A DNA stretch of 64,000 bases. Origin: Pedobacter sp. R20-19 (GTDB lineage: Bacteria > Bacteroidota > Bacteroidia > Sphingobacteriales > Sphingobacteriaceae). A program made the position numbers and the translations under genes. Location: contig NZ_JCKI01000008.1 of assembly GCF_000708265.2 (NCBI RefSeq), forward strand, positions 434,001-498,000. Reading direction: 5' to 3'. The notes below the pieces were generated by a model that worked only from the letters and a program-made list of their open reading frames with translations, had not been told where the DNA came from and ran no database searches. Each line of letters opens with the position of its first letter. Within the stretch, counting starts at the first letter, position 1. This document shows, piece by piece, positions 27,895 to 33,855 of the stretch.

Positions 27895-28614
27895 TTATAA
27901 TTCCATCGGAACATCCATCAGCAATACTTCGGCATCAGCTGTATTTGCTTTAAAACTGATGTGATCTGTATCCCAGATACCAATGGCATCTCTCTTGCTT
28001 AATATTTGCCCATTAATCGTTACTTCACCACTAATCACAAAAGCGTAAACACCGTTGCCTGCTTTTTTGATTTTATATTCAGTTTCAAAACTTTCATCAA
28101 ATTTACCTAATGAAAACCAGGCATCCTGATGAATCCACACATTATCATCTTCACTATTTGGAGATAAAATCTGCTGGAAGTTATTATGGCGGGCAGTAAC
28201 ATCTAAAGCCCTTTGATCATAACGCGGTGTTACATTCTTTTTATTTGGGAATAACCAGATTTGCAATAAGTTTAACTGCACATCAGGTAAAGCATTAAAT
28301 TCACTATGACTCACCCCTGTACCTGCACTCATCACCTGAATTTCACCAGCTTTAATTTCTGCAGTATTGCCCATACTATCTTTATGCGCAATAGCGCCTG
28401 CTAATGGAATGGTAATGATCTCCATGTTATCATGTGGATGTGCGCCGAAACCCATTCCACCGTCAATTAAGTCATCATTTAAAACTCTTAAAACGCCAAA
28501 ATGCATTCTCTCAGGATTATAATAGTTCGCAAAGCTGAATGAGTGGTGAGCGTCTAACCATCCATGATTGGCATGGCCTCTGGTGTTTTCTTTGTACAAA
28601 ATAAATTGTGACAT
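27895..28614 (-). CDS. Pirin family protein (YhaK-like bicupin)
   Basis: From ATG 28614 the protein has 239 residues and starts MSQFILYKENTRGHANHGWL; nine further codons are open upstream, but AAAGGAAA lies 6-13 bases before this ATG as ribosome-binding site. The N-terminal cupin has the metal ligands in HPHDNMEIIT and SHSE, as in YhaK and YhhW quercetinase-like pirins. The C-terminal cupin has lost most ligands (VISGEVTING). The biochemical role is uncertain: redox-sensitive regulator or dioxygenase. Confidence 0.88.
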   Translation of the reverse strand: MSQFILYKENTRGHANHGWLDAHHSFSFANYYNPERMHFGVLRVLNDDLIDGGMGFGAHPHDNMEIITIPLAGAIAHKDSMGNTAEIKAGEIQVMSAGTGVSHSEFNALPDVQLNLLQIWLFPNKKNVTPRYDQRALDVTARHNNFQQILSPNSEDDNVWIHQDAWFSLGKFDESFETEYKIKKAGNGVYAFVISGEVTINGQILSKRDAIGIWDTDHISFKANTADAEVLLMDVPMEL

Positions 28615-28730
28615 AAATTTCCTTTCTTGTTTATGATACAAATTTACATCAGGCCTGGCAGCTGTGCATTGATGTAGGGTAAGAAAGATTTCAGTCTGGA
28701 GTCCATAGCTTTTATAAAATTCAGCAACAA

Positions 28731-28764
28731 AAAAAGCGGCATAAATATAAATTTATACCGCTTT
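28731..28764 (-). terminator. Terminator after metZ
   Basis: Arms AAAGCGG (28733-28739) and CCGCTTT (28758-28764) with an inner ATAAAT/ATTTAT pairing; on the minus strand the hairpin is followed by a T run. Lies 19 bases beyond the metZ stop. Confidence 0.75.
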
Positions 28765-28782
28765 GATTATTTTAATCAGCCA

Positions 28783-29952
28783 TTATGCTTCCAGAGCCTG
28801 TTCAATATCAGCTAAAATATCATTTATATGCTCTAAACCTATTGACAAGCGAATAGATCCCTGCTCAATACCAACTATATTCCTTTCTTCCTCAGTCAAT
28901 TTGCTGTGTGTACTCGTAGCTGGATGTGTAGCAATGGAACGGGTATCTGCAAGGTTTGCAGAGATTGAAAACATTTTTAGTTTATCCATAAAATTACGTG
29001 CACCTTCTACACCACCATCAACAACAATGGTTACAATACCTCCGCCCTGCTTCATTTGCTTTTTGGCTATTTCATATTGTGGATGCGACGGTAGAAAAGG
29101 ATATTTAACCAATTTGATTTTTGGATGTTTCTCTAAATATTCGGCAACTTTCAAAGCATTTTCGCAATGACGATCCATCCGTACAGCTAACGTTTCTAAG
29201 CTTTTAGATAAAATCCAGGCATTAAATGGTGATAAAGCCGGACCACTGTGCCGTGCGAACCCTATAACTTCTGCAATCAGTTCCTTATAGCCTAATATGA
29301 TACCACCCAATACACGTCCCTGTCCATCAATGTATTTTGTAGCCGAATGGATAGAAATATGTGCACCTAATGCAATTGGCTGTTGTAAATAAGGCGTAGC
29401 AAAACAGTTATCAACCACCAGAAGCTGATTGTGCTTTTTAGCTAAACCGCCTAAAAAGGCCAGGTCGATAATATCAATACCTGGATTAGATGGTGTTTCC
29501 ACAAAAATCATTTTGGTATTTGGCTTAATTAAGCTTTCCCAATCTTGTGGCTTATCTAAATCAGCATAATCAAAGGTTACCCCCCATTTAGAAAAAACAT
29601 TGGTTAACAACTGGTGTGTAGATCCAAAAACAGAACGACTGGAAACAATATGATCGCCAGCTTTTAAGAAAGCACCAAATGTGGTGAAAATAGCCGCCAT
29701 GCCCGTTGCCGTAGCAAAACCATCTTCTGCACCTTCCAGCAGACACATTTTTTCTATAAACTCCGAAGTGTTCGGGTTAGAGTATCGGCTATAAACATTC
29801 CCTTCTTTTTCATTGGCGAATAATGCCCGCATTTCTTCAGCATCATCAAACTTATAACTGGAAGTAAGATAAATTGGTGCCGAATGCTCCTTATGTAAAC
29901 TTCGTTCAGTTTGTGTGCGGATGGCTATGGTTTCAAAATTTTCTGATTTCAT
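28783..29952 (-). CDS. metZ: O-succinylhomoserine sulfhydrylase
   Basis: PLP enzyme that makes homocysteine from O-succinylhomoserine and sulfide, a direct-sulfurylation step to methionine. The 389-residue protein shows YSRYSNPN (54-61), the ATGMAAI block (82-88), the substrate-binding ETPSNP (152-157), VVDNCFATP (179-187) and the PLP lysine K206 in SATKYIDGQGR; the GQGRVLGG continuation is characteristic of MetZ rather than cystathionine lyases or synthases. The C-terminal RLSIGLEH motif is intact. Upstream lies a repeat-filled gap of 173 bases and then osmC on the same strand. Confidence 0.9.
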   Translation of the reverse strand: MKSENFETIAIRTQTERSLHKEHSAPIYLTSSYKFDDAEEMRALFANEKEGNVYSRYSNPNTSEFIEKMCLLEGAEDGFATATGMAAIFTTFGAFLKAGDHIVSSRSVFGSTHQLLTNVFSKWGVTFDYADLDKPQDWESLIKPNTKMIFVETPSNPGIDIIDLAFLGGLAKKHNQLLVVDNCFATPYLQQPIALGAHISIHSATKYIDGQGRVLGGIILGYKELIAEVIGFARHSGPALSPFNAWILSKSLETLAVRMDRHCENALKVAEYLEKHPKIKLVKYPFLPSHPQYEIAKKQMKQGGGIVTIVVDGGVEGARNFMDKLKMFSISANLADTRSIATHPATSTHSKLTEEERNIVGIEQGSIRLSIGLEHINDILADIEQALEA

Positions 29953-30118
29953 TTTTTGTTAGTATCAAGATTTTAGTATTGATTTTGGGTATCGAAATTT
30001 TAGTATCAAGTATTAAGATTTTAGTATCAAGATTTTGTATGGAGTATAGATTTGATATCACGCATTTTCGGCTTTCGTACTTGATACTCGCTACTTGATA
30101 CTCGCTGCTCTATACTCA
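29953..30118. repeat. Cluster of AGTATCAAG repeats, direct and inverted, upstream of metZ
   Basis: Between 29957 and 30040 the unit TTTTAGTATCAAGA recurs at least four times with small changes; between 30078 and 30118 the reverse-complement unit TACTTGATACTCGC recurs two to three times. Together they form an imperfect inverted array. Confidence 0.75.
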
Positions 30119-30125
30119 CCTCTCA

Positions 30126-30542
30126 CTATTTGTTTATTACGTATGTAAAGTTAATTTTTGCTGAACGGCCTAAAATATTAGAAACAGAGCAATACTTTTC
30201 AAAAGTAAGGGCTAAAGCACGTTCTACTTTAGCTGTGCTTAAATTGCCATATAAATCAAAATGAATATTGATCTCATCAAAAATAGGCGGCATCTCTTCG
30301 TCTTTTCTGGTTGCGTTGATGGCAATTTTAATGTCGTCTAAAGGTTCTTTCTGCTTCGTTAATACATTTACCATATCAATTCCACTGCAACCTCCAAGGC
30401 CAACCAATAACATTTCCATTGGCCTAAACCCTTTGCCCTGGCCACCAATTGCAGCTTTTGCATCTAACTCTACGGTAAAACCGCTCTCGTTTTCTGCCTC
30501 AAAATTAAATTTCCCGCTCTTGCGTATCAGATTTATGTTCAT
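30126..30542 (-). CDS. OsmC family protein
   Basis: 138 residues with the OsmC/Ohr fold: the first redox cysteine in GLGGCSGIDMV (about 52) and the second in FEKYCSVSNIL (about 118). Such proteins reduce organic hydroperoxides with thiol partners, although many of the YhfA-like subgroup have unknown activity. Length and cysteine spacing are typical. The start ATG at 30542 is directly preceded by another copy of the TATCAAG repeat family. Confidence 0.85.
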   Translation of the reverse strand: MNINLIRKSGKFNFEAENESGFTVELDAKAAIGGQGKGFRPMEMLLVGLGGCSGIDMVNVLTKQKEPLDDIKIAINATRKDEEMPPIFDEINIHFDLYGNLSTAKVERALALTFEKYCSVSNILGRSAKINFTYVINK

Positions 30543-30545
30543 TTG

Positions 30546-30626
30546 TTAGTATCAAGTAGTTAGTATCAAGTATCGAGACTTAAAACTAAACATGTAAATT
30601 TATTTTTTTAGTATCGAGTATTAAGA
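30546..30626. repeat. Second set of TAGTATCAAG/TAGTATCGAG repeats, upstream of osmC
   Basis: At least four copies of the unit (30546, 30556, 30564 and 30610 region) of the same family as 29953-30118; the remainder of the gap to ispE is AT-rich. Confidence 0.65.
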
Positions 30627-30666
30627 CCAATTTGCTTTAGTCTTTTACCTTTACTTTAAGCTCTAT

Positions 30667-31470
30667 TTAAATATTATAATAAACTAAGTTATTTTTTTCC
30701 AGTTCTTGTAGTTTAACAGGTTTGTTAAAAATGGCAAATACAGATGAGCCGCTACCACTCATTAAAGCGAATGTTGCGCCTGCATTGTATAAACTGGTTT
30801 TTATTTGATGAATTTGGGGATACTTTGCGAATACCGATGGCTCGAAATCGTTGATAACCTTATCTTTCCATGTTGTTGGAGACAAATGTATGATTTCTTT
30901 TAAAGATTGCAAAGGCTTTTGAGGTTTTACCAGGGCATAAGCATCAGCAGTACTGACATGTATAGGTGGTTTTACTAAAACTTTAAACCAGTTTGATAAA
31001 TCAACCTCACACTGTTTAAATTCATCACCCTTATTAAAAGCATAGACAGGTTTATTCTCAATAAAAAAAGCACAATCAGCGCCCAACCTGCGGGCATAAT
31101 TCTCCATTTGATTAACAGATAAACCCAAATTAAACTTTTCGTTCATCAGTTTAATAACAAAGGCACAATCTGCAGAACCACCACCCAAGCCTGCGCCTAT
31201 AGGAATATTTTTTAAAAGATTAATCTGCTGCGCAGGAATAGCATAATCATTTCTAATTAATTGATAAGCCTTGAAACAGAGATTATCGTTCGCATCTCCG
31301 GGAATATCTATGCCATGAATTTTGCATGATGTTTCTGTGGCATCTACAATTTCTACAGCGTCTTTAATATCAATCGGATAAAAAACAGTTTCGAGATTAT
31401 GATAACCATCGGCGCGTTTCTCGGTGATATTTAAACCTAAGTTAATTTTTGCGTTTGGAAAGGATAACAT
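30667..31470 (-). CDS. ispE: 4-diphosphocytidyl-2-C-methyl-D-erythritol kinase
   Basis: GHMP kinase of the non-mevalonate (MEP) isoprenoid pathway. N-terminal PNAKINLGL (5-13) carries the catalytic lysine K8; the ATP loop PIGAGLGGGSAD spans 90-101 and includes the catalytic D101; the C-terminal glycine loop MSGSGSSVFAIF is present. 267 residues is the usual length. The leader contains three exact copies of GATTTGA (31474-31494) just before the start codon and a TATGTTTG promoter box at 31527-31534. Confidence 0.95.
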   Translation of the reverse strand: MLSFPNAKINLGLNITEKRADGYHNLETVFYPIDIKDAVEIVDATETSCKIHGIDIPGDANDNLCFKAYQLIRNDYAIPAQQINLLKNIPIGAGLGGGSADCAFVIKLMNEKFNLGLSVNQMENYARRLGADCAFFIENKPVYAFNKGDEFKQCEVDLSNWFKVLVKPPIHVSTADAYALVKPQKPLQSLKEIIHLSPTTWKDKVINDFEPSVFAKYPQIHQIKTSLYNAGATFALMSGSGSSVFAIFNKPVKLQELEKNNLVYYNI

Positions 31471-31473
31471 TCG

Positions 31474-31494
31474 GATTTGAGATTTGAGATTTGA
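31474..31494. repeat. Three tandem copies of a 7-bp unit in the ispE leader
   Basis: GATTTGA is repeated exactly three times, with a partial fourth copy to 31500, four bases upstream of the ispE ATG. Confidence 0.85.
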
Positions 31495-31526
31495 GATTTT
31501 CCCTCAAAGCTAAATAAGTTCTGATG

Positions 31527-31534
31527 CAAACATA
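31527..31534 (-). promoter_or_regulatory. Bacteroidota -7 box (TATGTTTG) for ispE
   Basis: Exact TAnnTTTG match on the minus strand about 57 bases before the ATG; places the 7-bp repeats inside the transcribed leader. Confidence 0.6.
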
Positions 31535-31659
31535 CAAAAGTCAGGCTTGTTTAAAAATCTGTTATTGTAGAAAACTAAAAGATTTCGGGATTAAGATTTT
31601 TCACATATTTGTACCTAATAATTTATTCACGTTTAAAAGCCTACTTGGGTTTAGGGTAT

Positions 31660-32454
31660 ATGAAACAATATTTAGATTTAATGCAGCATGTGCTGGATAA
31701 CGGTGCTCAAAAGCATGATCGTACAGGAACTGGAACCATCAGTGTTTTTGGTTATCAAATGCGTTTTAACCTGCAGGAGGGTTTTCCGATGGTTACCACA
31801 AAAAAGCTGCACTTAAAATCGATTATTCATGAATTGATCTGGTTTTTAACGGGAGATACCAATATTAAATATTTAAAAGATAATGGTGTTCGCATCTGGG
31901 ATGAATGGGCAGATGCAGATGGAAACCTGGGGCCGGTTTACGGTTCACAATGGAGAAGCTGGCCAACGCCTGATGGACAACACATTGATCAGATCACCAA
32001 TATCATCAACACCATTAAAAACAATCCTGATTCCCGGAGGATTATTGTTTCCGCCTGGAATGTAGCGGAGATTGAAAATATGGCGCTTCCGCCTTGCCAT
32101 GCCTTCTTCCAATTTTACGTAGCTGACGGGAAGTTAAGTTGTCAGTTATACCAACGCAGTGCCGATATCTTTCTTGGCGTTCCTTTTAATATTGCATCTT
32201 ATGCGCTGTTAACGATGATGGTTGCACAGGTTTGCAATTTAGAAGCAGGTGATTTCGTACATACTTTAGGCGATGCACACTTATACAATAACCACATCGA
32301 ACAAGCCAATCTTCAATTAAGCAGAGAACCAAAACAGTTGCCCACCATGAAAATCAATCCAGATGTAAAAAGCATCTTTGATTTTAAATTTGAGGATTTT
32401 AAATTGGAAAATTACGAAGCACATCCTCATATTAAAGGGATTGTGGCAGTATAA
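31660..32454 (+). CDS. thyA: Thymidylate synthase
   Basis: Converts dUMP to dTMP with methylene-tetrahydrofolate, releasing dihydrofolate. From ATG 31660 the protein is 264 residues, the same length as E. coli ThyA, with catalytic C146 in ALPPCHAFFQ and DRTGTGTISVFG at 20-31; the open frame begins 17 codons earlier but those codons overlap a near-match promoter box (CATATTTG) and are not family-like. GVPFNIASYALL and HTLGDAHLYNNH are present. A toxin-antitoxin pair and folA follow on the same strand; folA recycles the dihydrofolate. Confidence 0.97.
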   Translation: MKQYLDLMQHVLDNGAQKHDRTGTGTISVFGYQMRFNLQEGFPMVTTKKLHLKSIIHELIWFLTGDTNIKYLKDNGVRIWDEWADADGNLGPVYGSQWRSWPTPDGQHIDQITNIINTIKNNPDSRRIIVSAWNVAEIENMALPPCHAFFQFYVADGKLSCQLYQRSADIFLGVPFNIASYALLTMMVAQVCNLEAGDFVHTLGDAHLYNNHIEQANLQLSREPKQLPTMKINPDVKSIFDFKFEDFKLENYEAHPHIKGIVAV

Positions 32455-32487
32455 TCAATACAAACAATTAATGGTTAAAAGAATTAT

Positions 32488-32495
32488 TATATTTG
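32488..32495 (+). promoter_or_regulatory. Bacteroidota -7 box (TATATTTG) for the toxin-antitoxin pair
   Basis: Exact match ending 3 bases before ATG 32499, so the predicted transcript begins at or within a few bases of the start codon. Gives the pair its own promoter inside the thyA-folA interval. Confidence 0.65.
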
Positions 32496-32498
32496 TAT

Positions 32499-32702
32499 AT
32501 GGAAACTTTTTCAATTAGTGTACCCGATAAAAAAAGCAGTTTAGTGAAACAGCTTTTAAAGGAATTAGGTGTAGTAATTAATACTGAATCAGCTAAAAGC
32601 CCGAATAAAACCACACGCACATCTATGGCCAAAACAAGCAAGGGTGAAGGTCTTACAAAATCTTCGAGCCATGAAGATTTAATGCAGAAGTTAAATTCAT
32701 AG
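32499..32702 (+). CDS. Probable antitoxin partner of YafQ-like toxin
   Basis: 67 residues. The first 30 alternate a short strand and helix (FSISVPDKKSSLVKQLLKEL), consistent with an N-terminal dimer or DNA-binding part; the C-terminal half is Ser/Thr/Lys-rich and probably disordered until it wraps the toxin, the usual antitoxin plan. Start taken at ATG 32499 rather than TTG 32493 because the promoter box covers the latter. One base separates its stop from the toxin ATG. I do not recognise a named family; the call rests on size, layout and partner. Confidence 0.7.
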   Translation: METFSISVPDKKSSLVKQLLKELGVVINTESAKSPNKTTRTSMAKTSKGEGLTKSSSHEDLMQKLNS

Positions 32703-32703
32703 T

Positions 32704-32976
32704 ATGTACGAAATATCTTTTTCAAATCAATTTAAAAAAGATTATAAACGTTGCATCAAAAGAAATTATGATATTTCTCTTTTAGAGGTAACTCTGAAAA
32801 TATTGAGAGAAACTGGCAAGCTACCATCAAACTATAAGCCACATATTCTAAGTGGAGATTATAATGGCTTTTGGGAGTGTCATATAAAAGGAGACTGGCT
32901 AATGACCTGGCTCCAGGATGATGTCAAAAAAGAAATTTACTTAGATAGATTAGGATCTCACTCCGATTTATTTTAA
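32704..32976 (+). CDS. YafQ-type mRNA interferase toxin
   Basis: 90-residue RelE-superfamily endoribonuclease predicted to cut mRNA on the ribosome. The YafQ active-site residues can be matched one by one: H47 (KPHIL), H60 (ECHI), D64-W65 (GDWLM), H86 (GSHSD) and F90 at the very end; in E. coli YafQ these are H50, H63, D67, W68, H87 and F91. The toxin therefore looks intact and active. It is paired with the small gene just upstream and lies between thyA and folA, 25 bases before folA. Confidence 0.9.
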   Translation: MYEISFSNQFKKDYKRCIKRNYDISLLEVTLKILRETGKLPSNYKPHILSGDYNGFWECHIKGDWLMTWLQDDVKKEIYLDRLGSHSDLF

Positions 32977-33000
32977 TCTCCCCACAATTTATTATCATTA

Positions 33001-33492
33001 ATGAGCAAAATATATATAGTTGTAGCAATAGGCGAGAACTTCGCAATCGGAAAAAACAATCAGTTGTTATGGCACATGCCAGCTGATTTAAAGTTTTTTA
33101 AGCAAACCACATCCGGACATACTGTGGTGATGGGGCGTAAAACATTTGCTTCTGTCGGAAAGCCACTTCCAAATCGAAGAAACATTGTGATTACCAGAGA
33201 TACAGACCTTAAAATAGAGGGCGCTGAAGTAGTAAATAGTTTAGATGAAGCTTTAGAGATTACTAAAACTGAAGAAAAGCCAGTTTTCATCATAGGAGGT
33301 GCGGAAATTTATCGCCAGGCTTTACCAAAAACTGATACACTTTATTTAACAACCATTCACCATAATTTTGATGCAGATACTTTTTTTCCTGAAATTAATC
33401 GAAATGAATGGGATGTGGTGAGTTCAGATTCACACAAGGCAGATGAAAAAAACAAGTACGATTATACTTTTGAGGTTTTGAAAAGGAAGTAA
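33001..33492 (+). CDS. folA: Dihydrofolate reductase
   Basis: Reduces dihydrofolate to tetrahydrofolate with NADPH; target of trimethoprim. 163 residues with the family layout: IVVAIGENFAIGKNNQLLWHMPADL containing the catalytic acid (D29) after the flexible loop, GRKTFASVGKPLPNR (45-59), VITRD, and the VFIIGGAEIYRQAL cofactor loop. No RBS of Shine-Dalgarno type is seen. Together with thyA it completes the folate cycle for dTMP synthesis, although the two are separated by the toxin-antitoxin pair. Confidence 0.96.
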   Translation: MSKIYIVVAIGENFAIGKNNQLLWHMPADLKFFKQTTSGHTVVMGRKTFASVGKPLPNRRNIVITRDTDLKIEGAEVVNSLDEALEITKTEEKPVFIIGGAEIYRQALPKTDTLYLTTIHHNFDADTFFPEINRNEWDVVSSDSHKADEKNKYDYTFEVLKRK

Positions 33493-33855
33493 TTCTATCA
33501 ACTACAGGGAGAACAGAGATTTTCACAAAGATTGCTGAGTCTACTTAGCTGGAAATAGAAATACTTTCCCTGCCAACCTAAACCCGACATAAGCGGCAGC
33601 CCCGGTTTTTCTAACGGGTTACAACATCTGTTGGGACGGAACCCAAATCAAATGCTCCTGCTCTTGCTTTTAAATGAATCTGCTAGTATAATTTAAACAT
33701 TAAAATGGATTCAACGTAACGATTGCATCGGTATTACTCCTTCTTGGAAATTAATCTTAATAAATTATCAGTTAAGGGGTTCTATAATTTAAAAATTTAA
33801 TTAGATTTGCCGACTTGTTAAAAAACAGCGAAAGACAAATTATTTTAAACAAACA
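33493..33855. other. Intergenic region before secDF with a GC-richer structured element
   Basis: A stretch at 33570-33671 is clearly richer in GC than the flanks. It can form two competing stems: AACCCG (33581-33586) with CGGGTT (33615-33620), or GGGTT (33616-33620) with AACCC (33640-33644). No gene is seen. The rest is AT-rich and holds the secDF promoter. Confidence 0.5.
33802..33809 (+). promoter_or_regulatory. Bacteroidota -7 box (TAGATTTG) for secDF
   Basis: Exact TAnnTTTG match 46 bases upstream of ATG 33856, leaving a leader of about 40 bases. Confidence 0.6.

Noticed and set aside
28763..29170. 135-codon frame opposite metZ
   Set aside because: Antisense to the conserved metZ C-terminus; no family resemblance.
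33570..33671. tRNA or riboswitch reading of the GC-richer element
   Set aside because: No cloverleaf or T-loop sequence, and it lies upstream of the secDF promoter box, so it would not be in the secDF leader.
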